Of a stretch of 64,000 bases of DNA, positions 37,001 through 44,831 are shown piece by piece; position 1 is the first letter of the stretch; every line of letters begins with the position of its first letter. The notes under the pieces were generated by a model. It ran no database searches. It was not told the origin of the DNA and worked only from the letters and a program-made list of their open reading frames with translations. Origin of the DNA: CAIZGX01 sp964511555 (lineage in GTDB: Bacteria > Bacteroidota > Bacteroidia > Flavobacteriales_D > Sanyastnellaceae); NCBI GenBank assembly GCA_964511555.1, contig CAZEFR010000001.1:62001-126000 (forward strand), written 5' to 3'. The position numbers and the translations under genes are program-made.

Positions 37001-37819
37001 CTTTTTTCTAAACAAAATAGGTCCAGATAAAGAACCTTCAAGAAGGTTATAGCCGTAATAATCCAAACCTACTGCTTTGTCTCCAACTTGAAAACCTGAG
37101 GTAATTGCTTCAATACCCCCGGTGTATTCAGACGAAGCTGATCTCAGTGATATGTTAATGACACCGCCCGTTGCATCACCAATATTTGCTGGAATACCAC
37201 CGGTGATTACAGAAACTTCTTCGATAGCAGATTTCGGAAGTGAAGTAGACCCACGAACCTTAATACCATCAATGTATACCCATGTCGAATTGGTGCGGGC
37301 ACCACGAATAGAGATACCTCCACCTGTTCCGGCTGAGCTAACACCTGCAACGGTTTGTGCAAGGCCAAGCGCATCACGACTAGGCATTTTCTCTAACTCT
37401 TCGCGAGTTACAGTTCCTCCGGAAGCACCACCATCTTTATCAATGAGGGGAATTCGGTATTCTTTAATTTCTACGGTATTCATTTCCACCCCTGGGCTCA
37501 ATTCAGCATTCGCGAATTGAATTTTTCCGGCAGAAATAGGAATTCCTGTTTGACTTTGGGTCTGGTAACCAACAAAGTTGAATTGAACCTCGTAGGTTCC
37601 AGGATCAATTGGTTTAATGGTGTATTGTCCATCTGGATCTGTTTGGCCACCTGTAATCAGATTTCCATTCAAAAACAGAACCACATTCACGAAGGGAAGA
37701 GGTTTCTTTGTCTCTTTGTCAATGACTTTTCCTTTTAAAGATCCACCGTTTCCTTGTGCAAATAAACTTGACACTGAAAGGATCATAAAACTCAAAAGGA
37801 GGTATACTTTTCTCTGCAT
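34058..37819 (-). CDS. giant TonB-dependent receptor with CarboxypepD_reg domain
   Basis: An outer-membrane TonB-dependent transporter of 1253 residues, longer than usual. The signal peptide ends at about residue 21 (SSLFAQ). A carboxypeptidase-regulatory-like domain (about 28-110, GKVIDKETKKPLPFVNVVLF) and a plug (about 125-235, ISIRGARTNSTWVYIDGI...GVINISLRS) precede a barrel with long extracellular loops. The protein ends RQIRLGMRFDF, a typical barrel C-terminus. It is first in an operon with the 1397-residue surface protein (29 bp downstream) and the PorV/PorQ-family barrel. No canonical -7 element was found in the 240-bp T-rich leader upstream (37820-38061). Confidence 0.93.
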   Translation of the reverse strand: MQRKVYLLLSFMILSVSSLFAQGNGGSLKGKVIDKETKKPLPFVNVVLFLNGNLITGGQTDPDGQYTIKPIDPGTYEVQFNFVGYQTQSQTGIPISAGKIQFANAELSPGVEMNTVEIKEYRIPLIDKDGGASGGTVTREELEKMPSRDALGLAQTVAGVSSAGTGGGISIRGARTNSTWVYIDGIKVRGSTSLPKSAIEEVSVITGGIPANIGDATGGVINISLRSASSEYTGGIEAITSGFQVGDKAVGLDYYGYNLLEGSLSGPILFRKKADGTKGRPILGFFLSGNYTDIVDGGPTFGGVYRMKEDARQGLLANPLRQNVQADGTVNGALYNADFLTANDFEKINTRMNVRNRQANLVGKIDLNASENVTLTFGGTAAISRGNGFDYGNMLMNWENNQQNTGLDWRAYAKFAQRFKNAEDESASSNLKNVFYRIQADYSSSYNRSEDATHGGNLFRYGHVGNFDIFRTPSYTLNSSGNYFEQNGWQDVNVNFTPSEYNPDLAAITNQFFTLFNTNPYVTEVLNGTDPIITDNQFFDPSINDFTSETEQIGNSPYASITNIQGGNGLVNGQQPAGTYDLWSHVGAKSNNYSISRNNQFRVSGSGSADIGDHAIEVGFEFEQRKDAGYAVAPISLWTLARQYANYHNQELDTDSPIYSNNGTFTYVDYANLVGSDQFEFDYNLRTAMGLDPNGTDFINTDGLSPDFLSVDMFGADDLLNSGNNVVTYFGFDHRGNMLSRRPSLDDFFAERYSLGNGSYYTRSVGAFEPVYISGYIMDKFAFDDLIFNVGLRIDRYDANQYVPKDPYVISEAFTAGEVDFGDFGTSRPSNIGDNFVVYVDDINNPTAIQGYRDGDNWYNAQGTLVNDPFTSIAAGGKINPYLSVDPDAALTSNAFREYTPAVNFMPRVAFSFPISEEALFFAHYDILTQRPTTSNRFNPVDYLFMENRNVLLNNPDLRPEKTVDYALGFQQVLSKTSSIKVEAFYRELRDMIQVRRFNGAYPSTYSAFGNLDFGTVKGLTLTYDLRRTGNLWMKTSYTLQFADGTGSTTQTQLALINAGLPNLRTVAPVNYDQRHRIVTTVDYRYGEGKEYNGPVWFGKQIFANTGANLIANLGSGTPYTAQVFPTPITGEISPTTAGGINSSRLPWQFTVDMNLDKNFSLKFGGEGDKQKAANLNVYFWITNLLNTQNVSSVYRFTGTPDDDGYLAAAQYQNVINTQNNPESFRNYYSMFVNNPFNLGAPRQIRLGMRFDF

Positions 37820-38061
37820 AAAAACCAGGTTAAGGAATTATTAAACTATACAACGGCCGCTAAAATAAGGCAAGCTTGGCTTAATTACCAAAGTTCGTTG
37901 AAGCAATCTGTATTTTTTTTGTTATTTATTCTGATTATCAAAGTGCTAGACTGTTTCGGCTAAAGGTAAAAAGCGAATTTAAGCAGTTCAATCAAGCATT
38001 CGGTACCGATTCGTTTTTTTTGGTCTTGAAATGAGCGGTTTTTTTTCTTTTCTAAGAATGT

Positions 38062-38337
38062 TTATTGCCTCCGAACCCACATGCGCTTGTACCAAGGCAT
38101 ATTTCCAAGTCTCCTCAGTCTTTGTGATTTTTTTAGGTTTTTTCTCATTCTCTTTTTTCCTTTTTTTCCTTGTGCATCTTGATGTTTTTCTACCCTTTGC
38201 AAGTATTCAGTTTCTATGAGATCGTGTTGTTCTTTGCGTTTTGCCCGAGAGTTTTCAGGAGTTATGACTGTGTTGTCGGGTTGTCCGAAAACCGTGAATC
38301 CGAAGAAAATAAAAATTAAAGTCAAGAGTTGTTTCAT
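38062..38337 (-). CDS. small basic exported protein
   Basis: I do not recognise this 91-residue protein. The first 18 residues form a clear signal peptide (MKQLLTLIFIFFGFTVFG, then QPDN). The mature part is strongly basic and helical, with KKGKKRMRKNLKKSQRLRR and a Trp-containing end (MPWYKRMWVRRQ). Such composition suggests binding to an anionic partner such as LPS, DNA or peptidoglycan, but this is inference. It overlaps the stop of the upstream exported protein gene by 4 bp, so the two are co-expressed. Confidence 0.65.
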   Translation of the reverse strand: MKQLLTLIFIFFGFTVFGQPDNTVITPENSRAKRKEQHDLIETEYLQRVEKHQDAQGKKGKKRMRKNLKKSQRLRRLGNMPWYKRMWVRRQ

Positions 38338-39233
38338 TTTCTGAATTCGTATGAATACTTCGTAATCGTTATGTCTTTGGAGTTCATGTCTTGGTCAAGC
38401 GTAGCTTCTATGAAGGAAGTTGAGGTGTACAAGATTTCGATTTCTCTTTGAAGGACAGCATTAGAGTGGTATGACACTTTTGTTAAGTTTCCTATTCTAT
38501 CATATTGAAAAGACTCACGTTTAATCTCTTTCTTAGAGGCGTTTTCGATGGTTGATATTTGTGCAATCCAGCCCTTGTCGTTGTAGGTGTATTCTTTCGT
38601 GAAGCTCTTTCCGCTAAGGTTCAGCTCTTTTTCTTCTCTGGTGACAAATCCGGAAGAATCTCTGTAAACCAAATCAACTGAATAAGGAAGGCCGTAATTG
38701 TTGAAGCTTTCTCTTCGAAGTGTATATGCTGAAGGCTCGCTGTACTTGAAAGACTCAGAGTTCACAGTTACAGTAAGTCCTGGTATAAGCTTTAATTTGT
38801 CAACGCTCTTATTTTCAGAAACAGAGTTGTCAATTCGTTCCACCCTTCCTTTATTATCGTAAAAGAATGAGGTTGTTGAATAGCCGTTGCGACCCAATTC
38901 ATTTCTATTTTGAACTAAGCCCAATTCATTTCTGTCAAATACAATATGCGTGCTATCAACGATACTTAGCACACTTGTTACCGCGTCGATTTTTGAGAGT
39001 TGCCCAGTTTCGTTGAAGTGGTAGACTACAATATCGGGTCTGTTTTCTATTGCCTTTCCAGTTCTCTTCATTTGGCATACACCGGTTATGCTTATGATTT
39101 TATTCTGCCAAAGAAATTCCTGACTAAAAAACATTTCAGACTGAAAGGCCTTTCCTTCACGGTTGTCAATAATTTGAGTTGCACCTGAATGGGCTATGAA
39201 AAGGGTTATGGCAAAAAATAAGTTACGAATCAT
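38334..39233 (-). CDS. exported protein with YD-like repeats
   Basis: The 299-residue protein begins with a signal peptide ending at about residue 18 (IAHSGATQ). Its body shows several tyrosine-containing repeats of the form Y/F-x-Y/F-N/D-x-x-G-x-[IV]-x-x-[IV], for example YHFNETGQLSKI, FFYDNKGRVERI, YTYNDKGWIAQI and FQYDRIGNLTKV. This is the pattern of RHS/YD or bacterial morn-like hairpins that build beta-ribbons. It is likely periplasmic or surface-exposed. No enzyme motif is visible. It is divergent from glyA and forms a two-gene unit with the small basic protein. Confidence 0.75.
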   Translation of the reverse strand: MIRNLFFAITLFIAHSGATQIIDNREGKAFQSEMFFSQEFLWQNKIISITGVCQMKRTGKAIENRPDIVVYHFNETGQLSKIDAVTSVLSIVDSTHIVFDRNELGLVQNRNELGRNGYSTTSFFYDNKGRVERIDNSVSENKSVDKLKLIPGLTVTVNSESFKYSEPSAYTLRRESFNNYGLPYSVDLVYRDSSGFVTREEKELNLSGKSFTKEYTYNDKGWIAQISTIENASKKEIKRESFQYDRIGNLTKVSYHSNAVLQREIEILYTSTSFIEATLDQDMNSKDITITKYSYEFRK

Positions 39234-39237
39234 GGTA

Positions 39238-39270
39238 CAAACATAAAACCGAAGTGAATAAGTTCACCAA
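39238..39270 (-). promoter_or_regulatory. promoter of the YD-repeat protein gene (TTG-N22-TATGTTTG)
   Basis: On the minus strand TTG (39268-39270) and an exact -7 TATGTTTG (39238-39245) are 22 nt apart. The -7 box ends only 4 nt before the ATG, so transcription would start at or near the start codon, giving a leaderless mRNA. Confidence 0.42.
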
Positions 39271-39301
39271 TTGGTGGAAAAGCTTTCAACTGTCCATAGT
39301 G

Positions 39302-39329
39302 TTGTTTCGGGCAGAACGAACGAACTTTG
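39302..39329 (+). promoter_or_regulatory. possible glyA promoter
   Basis: TTG (39302-39304), 17 nt and GAACTTTG (39322-39329; one mismatch to TAnnTTTG) lie 18 nt upstream of the chosen glyA start. Confidence 0.3.
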
Positions 39330-39347
39330 TATTCATATTATTTCAAC

Positions 39348-40616
39348 ATGAAAGACCAAATTATTTTCGATTTAATCGAGCGCGAGAGGATCCGACAAAC
39401 AAACGGAATAGAGCTAATCGCTTCAGAAAATTACGTAAGCAATGACGTTATGCAGGCTACGGGGTCTGTTCTTACGAACAAGTATGCGGAAGGTCTTCCG
39501 AGAAAGAGATATTATGGTGGTTGCGAGGTGGTAGATGAAATTGAACAAATTGCGATTGATAGATTGAAGATGTTGTTTGGCGCTTCATGGGCGAACGTTC
39601 AGCCTCATAGCGGGGCTAATGCGAACAGTTCTGTAATGCTGGCAATACTTAATCCGGGAGATGCTATTTTGGGCCTAGATCTTTCTCAAGGTGGGCACCT
39701 AACCCACGGCTCTCCTGTAAACTACTCGGGAAAATTGTACCGACCGTTTTTTTACGGGGTGGAAAAAGAAACCGGACGGGTAGACATGAATAAAGTTCGA
39801 GAAAAGGCTATAGAGTGTAAACCTAAGCTTCTTATTTGCGGAGCAAGTGCATACAGCCGCGATTGGGATTATGCTGCATTTCGGTCGATAGCCGATGAAG
39901 TTGGGGCTGTACTTTTAGCAGATATTTCTCATCCGTCTGGTCTCATAGCTGCCGGATTGCTCAATCATCCCTTTCCTCATTGTCACATTGTAACCTCTAC
40001 CACTCACAAAACCTTACGTGGACCGAGAGGCGGTGTGATTATGGTTGGAAACGACATGCCAAATCCATTGGGTTTAAAAACTATGAAGGGTGAAGTTCGT
40101 TCGCTATCTTCAGTGCTTGACAGTGGGGTGTTTCCGGGTATGCAAGGCGGCCCGCTAGAGCATGTTATAGCGGCGAAAGCTGTAGCTTTCAATGAGGCCT
40201 TAACAGATAATTTCAAATTATATGGAAAGCAGGTGATGGCTAACGCGAGTGCCCTTGCAGATCATCTTACCGCAAAGGGTTATGAGATTGTTTCCGGAGG
40301 TACAGATAATCACTGTTTCCTTATTGATCTTCGTAATAAAAATATTTCGGGAAAGGATGCGGAGCATGCCCTTGTAAGTGCAGAAATTACCGTGAATAAA
40401 AACATGGTTCCTTTCGACGATAAATCACCGTTCGTCACTAGTGGAATTCGAATTGGAACACCAGCAATTACTACTCGCGGATTGAACGTCAGTGATATGG
40501 CTTTTGTGGCCAATGCAATTGATAAAGTTATTTCAAACGCTTCAAACGAAGATGTGATTCGAGCAGTGAAAATGGAAGTACACGAACAAATGTCTTCGAG
40601 ACCATTATTTGCGTAA
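39348..40616 (+). CDS. glyA: serine hydroxymethyltransferase
   Basis: A PLP enzyme that interconverts serine and glycine and charges tetrahydrofolate with one-carbon units. Family motifs are IELIASENYVS (near residue 22), TNKYAEGLPRKRYYGG, the active-site TSTTHKTLRGPRGG with the PLP lysine, and GMQGGPLEHVIAAKA. The 422 residues start at MKDQIIFDLIE; an in-frame TTG seven codons earlier is not needed. The 3' end overlaps the end of the convergent OstA-like gene by 12 bp. Confidence 0.98.
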   Translation: MKDQIIFDLIERERIRQTNGIELIASENYVSNDVMQATGSVLTNKYAEGLPRKRYYGGCEVVDEIEQIAIDRLKMLFGASWANVQPHSGANANSSVMLAILNPGDAILGLDLSQGGHLTHGSPVNYSGKLYRPFFYGVEKETGRVDMNKVREKAIECKPKLLICGASAYSRDWDYAAFRSIADEVGAVLLADISHPSGLIAAGLLNHPFPHCHIVTSTTHKTLRGPRGGVIMVGNDMPNPLGLKTMKGEVRSLSSVLDSGVFPGMQGGPLEHVIAAKAVAFNEALTDNFKLYGKQVMANASALADHLTAKGYEIVSGGTDNHCFLIDLRNKNISGKDAEHALVSAEITVNKNMVPFDDKSPFVTSGIRIGTPAITTRGLNVSDMAFVANAIDKVISNASNEDVIRAVKMEVHEQMSSRPLFA

Positions 40617-42182
40617 TCTGAAAAGATCTTCTTTTGATAGAGGGCGCTCGTTTCCGCGCCAAATAAAGTCCTCCAATTTGAATTGTGAGGATTTTGTTTT
40701 TTGAATGCTATTGTACAAGCTGTTTGGCTCGTTTTCAAGTGTAACTTTTTGAATTGCTTTTTCTTTCAATTCAATGCGAATGTTCGAACAGTCTGATCTG
40801 TTCAAACCGGTGAGTTTAGTGCTTTTGTTTTTCTCTTCTGTTGAGAAATAGGCGAGTTGTCCATTTCCATTAATTTGAACTTCGTGAAGATCGTTTTGAA
40901 TGAATTGTCCGTGCAGCGATTTCCCTTTTATCTGGTTGAAGTATCCGGGCACAACTTCGGATGCTAAAAAACTTTTCTCTGGAACAAAAAGAAAATCTAA
41001 ACTGTCATTTTTGAAGTGCAGATTTATCTCTGTTCCCGTAAGTTGATTTGCGTCGTTCCACAGGACGGGAGAGTAGAACATTCGCATGACTGAATCTGCT
41101 TCAGACAGTGAAAGAGAATCGCATTTGCCTTGTAAGTCTTTGCTGAACAGAATCACGTTGTGATAGGCTTTAATGTCGCGGTTTTTATCACTTGTTTTCT
41201 TGGCAAACAGAGTGTCAGCTACAATGAAAAGCGTGTCTTTATTTTCGAGTGTTTTTTCGAGAATACTTTTTCCGGTTACCCATGAAATTTCGTTTGTTTC
41301 CTCGTGCCTTCCATAATCACCCCGAATGGTTAAGTCGGAATTGTTGTCAACGATAATTACATGCTGAAAAGCTTCGCCCCATTTCTCTTTTCCATTGTAA
41401 AAAATGCTGTCACCGAATAGCGTTTGTTCTTTCGATTTTACGCGTGCATTTTTCTTGAAACTGCAGGTCTCTGTTTTCGAATTGAAGAAACCGTTTTCAC
41501 ATGTTATTTCAAGGTCTTTTCCTGTTATTGTTGTGGGTCCGAAGAAATAGGATATCTCTGTAACAGTGTTGTAAAGCATGGTGTCTGAAATTACAGTGTA
41601 GTCTTTGTTCTTGACAGTTACTTTTCTGCGAAAAGTGAAATTGTTAGAAGGGCTGTGATAGCGTCCCGTTTGAGAAACCAATTCGTTGTTATTCTTGCTT
41701 GAAACTACCTTGCCACCTCCGGAATATGTTGCTACTTCAGTTTTCAGGTTGTAAGACATGTTGGGTGAAGTAAGGGTCATTGCCCCATCTGTGAAAATAC
41801 AATTTTCGTTTATGGTTGCAACCTGGGTGGCGTCAGTGAAAAAGAGTTTTTTTCCTGAAATAGTGTACTCACCTGGTTTGTTTACACGAATGTTTCCGAA
41901 AGCCTGGAAATTTCCATTATTAAATTTATATGCCGAATCACAAAGAAAATTCGTGCCGTCGAAGTTCAAATGAACGTTTCCTAATAGGCGTTGCCCATTG
42001 ACTAGATTTTTGTTGAATGCAATTTTATCGGCATGCACCAATTGCACGTGTTTGCCTTGTCCTTCTGCGTTCTGCGAAATCAGAAATACGGAAAGCGCAA
42101 CAAGAAGTATTTTAACGAAGTTGTGTATTGTTCGCGGTTTATCTAACAATGGTTTGCTCACGGTCTGGACCAACGGAAACAT
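40605..42182 (-). CDS. OstA/LptA-like exported protein
   Basis: A periplasmic or outer-membrane-associated protein with the OstA/LptA-like beta-jellyroll repeats used in lipopolysaccharide transport. An N-terminal hydrophobic helix (about residues 25-40, VKILLVALSVFLI) is followed by VQLVHADKIAFNKNLVNGQRLLGNVHLNFDG, the start of the OstA domain. Further repeats resemble EYTISGKKLFFT, MTLTSPNMSYNLKTEVATYSGGGKVVS and DLEITCENGFFNSKTETCSFKKNARV. The start is uncertain: both available ATGs (42212 and 42182) lie inside the end of purA. The shorter gives 525 residues and a 44-bp overlap. No ATG exists between the purA stop and the membrane helix. Confidence 0.85.
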   Translation of the reverse strand: MFPLVQTVSKPLLDKPRTIHNFVKILLVALSVFLISQNAEGQGKHVQLVHADKIAFNKNLVNGQRLLGNVHLNFDGTNFLCDSAYKFNNGNFQAFGNIRVNKPGEYTISGKKLFFTDATQVATINENCIFTDGAMTLTSPNMSYNLKTEVATYSGGGKVVSSKNNNELVSQTGRYHSPSNNFTFRRKVTVKNKDYTVISDTMLYNTVTEISYFFGPTTITGKDLEITCENGFFNSKTETCSFKKNARVKSKEQTLFGDSIFYNGKEKWGEAFQHVIIVDNNSDLTIRGDYGRHEETNEISWVTGKSILEKTLENKDTLFIVADTLFAKKTSDKNRDIKAYHNVILFSKDLQGKCDSLSLSEADSVMRMFYSPVLWNDANQLTGTEINLHFKNDSLDFLFVPEKSFLASEVVPGYFNQIKGKSLHGQFIQNDLHEVQINGNGQLAYFSTEEKNKSTKLTGLNRSDCSNIRIELKEKAIQKVTLENEPNSLYNSIQKTKSSQFKLEDFIWRGNERPLSKEDLFRLRK

Positions 42183-43407
42183 AGGTGATAGGAATTTCCA
42201 ATTCCTTTTCAATGAATGCGATGTAATCTGACAGCTCCTGTGGGAATTCTTCGATTGTTCTAATTTTAGTCAAATCAGTATTCCATCCTTTTAAAGTGGT
42301 GTAAATAGGCTCTACTTTTCCGTCTAACAAATCGTAAGGCATCTCATCTGTTTGCACACCATTGATTGTGTAGTGTGTGCAGACATGAATTTCTTCAAAG
42401 ATGCTAAGTACATCTGCCTTCATCATGTACAACTCTGTGATTCCGTTTAGTCGACAAGCATAGCGAAGCGCGGGAATATCTAACCAACCGCAGCGACGAG
42501 CACGACCGGTTGTAGAACCGAATTCGTTTCCTTCTTTGCGCATGCGTTCTCCAACTTCATTTTCTAGTTCAGTGGGGAATGGGCCACTGCCAACACGGGT
42601 GCAATAGGCTTTGAATATTCCGAATGCCGATCCAATGGAATTCGGTGCAATACCCAGTCCAGTGCACGCTCCCGCAGCAACCGTGTTACTTGAAGTAACA
42701 AACGGATAAGATCCGAAGTCAATATCGAGAAGTGAACCTTGGGCACCTTCAGCTAAAATCTTTTTGTTTTCGCGAATGGCTTTGTGCAGGTAATTTTCGC
42801 TGTCTATGAAGGTTAAAGTCTTTAACACTTCGATTCCTTGGAACCACGCTGCTTCCATCTCGTCAAGTGAATATTCGAATTGAAAATGCGAAAGCATTTT
42901 CTTGTGCTTTTCTACAAGCGTGTTGTATTTTTCGATGAAGTTTTCTGAAAGAATGTCACCGATGCGAAGGCCATTGCGACCTGTTTTGTCCATGTAGGTT
43001 GGACCAATACCCTTCAAGGTAGATCCAATTTTAGACTTCCCCTTTTCGGCTTCAGAAGCTGCGTCGAGAAGCTTGTGTGTCGGAAGAATGAGATGCGCTT
43101 TTTTCGAAATTAGAAGTCGTGATGCAACATCTACATTTTTAGCATTGAGTTTTCCTATTTCGGTAGCGAAAACGATGGGGTCAATTACAACGCCATTTCC
43201 AACTACATTGGTAACATGATTATGGAAGATTCCACTTGGAATGGTGTGCAGAACATGTTTTGTTCCGTTGAACTCGAGGGTATGACCCGCATTGGGTCCG
43301 CCTTGAAATCTGGCTACGATGTCGTATTTCGGAGTTAATACGTCTACAATTTTCCCTTTTCCTTCATCGCCCCACTGAAGGCCTAACAATACGTCTACTT
43401 TGCTCAT
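42139..43407 (-). CDS. purA: adenylosuccinate synthetase
   Basis: Catalyses the GTP-dependent joining of IMP and aspartate, the first committed step to AMP. Signatures are GLQWGDEGKGKIVD at the N-terminus (P-loop-like), GPNAGHTL, KGIGPTYMDKTGRNGLRIGD, EGAQGSLLDIDFGSYPFVTSSNT, and STTGRARRCGWLD. It has 422 residues, full length. It lies 29 bp after the thioredoxin-domain gene on the same strand and is overlapped at its 3' end by the OstA-like gene. Confidence 0.98.
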   Translation of the reverse strand: MSKVDVLLGLQWGDEGKGKIVDVLTPKYDIVARFQGGPNAGHTLEFNGTKHVLHTIPSGIFHNHVTNVVGNGVVIDPIVFATEIGKLNAKNVDVASRLLISKKAHLILPTHKLLDAASEAEKGKSKIGSTLKGIGPTYMDKTGRNGLRIGDILSENFIEKYNTLVEKHKKMLSHFQFEYSLDEMEAAWFQGIEVLKTLTFIDSENYLHKAIRENKKILAEGAQGSLLDIDFGSYPFVTSSNTVAAGACTGLGIAPNSIGSAFGIFKAYCTRVGSGPFPTELENEVGERMRKEGNEFGSTTGRARRCGWLDIPALRYACRLNGITELYMMKADVLSIFEEIHVCTHYTINGVQTDEMPYDLLDGKVEPIYTTLKGWNTDLTKIRTIEEFPQELSDYIAFIEKELEIPITYVSVGPDREQTIVR

Positions 43408-43423
43408 TCTGATTTGTAAAGCA

Positions 43424-43431
43424 CAAAAGTA
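43424..43431 (-). promoter_or_regulatory. candidate -7 element for purA
   Basis: On the minus strand TACTTTTG fits TAnnTTTG exactly. It lies in the 29-bp gap before purA and ends 16 nt before the ATG. The -33 region would fall within the upstream gene and shows no TTG at the usual distance. Confidence 0.38.
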
Positions 43432-43436
43432 GTGGG

Positions 43437-44783
43437 TTATTCAAAATAAGCCTTATTTTCTTCAAGGAAATTTTCCAACTTACTTCTCATGATGAGTCGG
43501 CTAATGACTTTCATATTCGAGTCAAGCGCTATAAGCGTGGGAGTGGAAGGGGAAGGGTAATGTTTAGCTAAGTGTGGGCGCTTGTCCATGGGGGGAAGTA
43601 CGTTGATCCACGGTTGTTGATGTGTTGATAAGTGATTTTTCCACAGCGCCTCTTCTTTGTCAATGGAGATGGCATAGACTTCCAATCCTTTTTCGTGGTA
43701 TTTTTTATAAATCTCTTGGAGCTTAGGGTGGAACTCTTCACAATGTGAACAATTACTTCTCCAAAACATGACTAAAGTCACTTTGTTTTTTTTACAAGTT
43801 TCTTCAAGCGAAATGGTCTTCCCTTCTTGATTTGGGTACTTCAGTTCGGTGGCTTTTTTACCGGGAGAGCAGTTTTTCAAAGACTCAATGAGGCTTTTGG
43901 TGTTTACACTGAATGAAGCATTATCAGAGCATCCATCTGCGTAATTGTTTAGGTAGTAGGAGAGTCCCTCTTCATTTTTATAGTCCAACATTTTATTCAA
44001 CATGAAAGAATGCAGGTATTGGTTCACGGCTTCATTCTCACCCATTCGTCCCAACAATTCATCTGTAAATTTCTGAGCGTATTCTTGCGGGTAGGACTTG
44101 TAAAGCTGATTGAAGTATTGGTTGAGGCCACGCACGAAGGCATAGTGAAACAGTATTACCTCGTTATTGTAGTCAACATTTCCGAGAAAATGCTTGAAAT
44201 AGATTGTGCTGTCGAATTGCATGAAGTCATGCGGAAGTCTGCGACAGAAAAGCGGTGCAAAGTTGGAGTAGACCTCTGAATTTTGTGCCTCTTTGGACTT
44301 TTCTAAAGTCTTTGTATTGATGATTTTTTGCTTGTTCAGGAAAGCAGGATGGGTGATTGATTTGTACGAATCGAAATCCAGTTGAAGGTTTGCATACAGC
44401 GTTGCTAATTCAACATAATCCACTTGTTCATCTGAAAGAAAGAGAGAGGTAGGTAGTCCGTTTAGTTTCAAGAAGTCTAGAGTTAAGTCAATGGATTTCG
44501 GAAGCGTTTTCGGGTTAATATAAAAGTCGGTCCAAGCTTTGCCTGATCCTGAAAAACGAAGGCGGTATTGCCCGATATGGGAAGGCGTGAAGCTTATTGA
44601 AACGGCTCCCTCTTCATCTAACTCAGAAGTTGATAGAATTTGCCACTGGTCCTTTTCAAAGGCTTCGAGAAATACTTTTTTAGAACTCTGCACCGGTATA
44701 TTTTCAACATGAAGTTTCATACTCGTTTGCCCGAATGCAATCGATAAGCCAAGGGTCAATATGACGGTGAGAATTGATTTCAT
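43437..44783 (-). CDS. TlpA-like thioredoxin-domain exported protein
   Basis: The signal peptide ends at about residue 18 (LSIAFGQ). Residues about 25-110 form a beta-sandwich like the DUF4369-type N-terminal domain of Bacteroidota TlpA proteins. A helical middle part follows (about 115-300). The C-terminal thioredoxin fold (about 310-448) has the redox motif CSHC in LVMFWRSNCSHCEEFHPKL and a cis-Pro-like STPTLIALD. The likely role is disulfide reduction or exchange in the periplasm, partner unknown. The ATG lies 4 nt after the T-run of a strong terminator from the upstream gene, so its expression may depend on readthrough. Confidence 0.88.
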   Translation of the reverse strand: MKSILTVILTLGLSIAFGQTSMKLHVENIPVQSSKKVFLEAFEKDQWQILSTSELDEEGAVSISFTPSHIGQYRLRFSGSGKAWTDFYINPKTLPKSIDLTLDFLKLNGLPTSLFLSDEQVDYVELATLYANLQLDFDSYKSITHPAFLNKQKIINTKTLEKSKEAQNSEVYSNFAPLFCRRLPHDFMQFDSTIYFKHFLGNVDYNNEVILFHYAFVRGLNQYFNQLYKSYPQEYAQKFTDELLGRMGENEAVNQYLHSFMLNKMLDYKNEEGLSYYLNNYADGCSDNASFSVNTKSLIESLKNCSPGKKATELKYPNQEGKTISLEETCKKNKVTLVMFWRSNCSHCEEFHPKLQEIYKKYHEKGLEVYAISIDKEEALWKNHLSTHQQPWINVLPPMDKRPHLAKHYPSPSTPTLIALDSNMKVISRLIMRSKLENFLEENKAYFE

Positions 44784-44787
44784 GGTG

Positions 44788-44816
44788 AAAAAAAAAGGTC
44801 ACCGAAGTGACCTTTT
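44788..44816 (-). terminator. strong terminator abutting the TlpA-like start codon
   Basis: On the minus strand AAAAGGTCAC-TTCG-GTGACCTTTT is a perfect 10-bp stem with a UUCG loop, merging into nine T. It ends the LPP20-like lipoprotein gene. Only CACC separates the T-run from the next ATG (44783). GGTGA in the 3' half of the stem can instead pair with TCACC just before that ATG. Confidence 0.9.
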
Positions 44817-44831
44817 AAAAGGGATTTAAGA

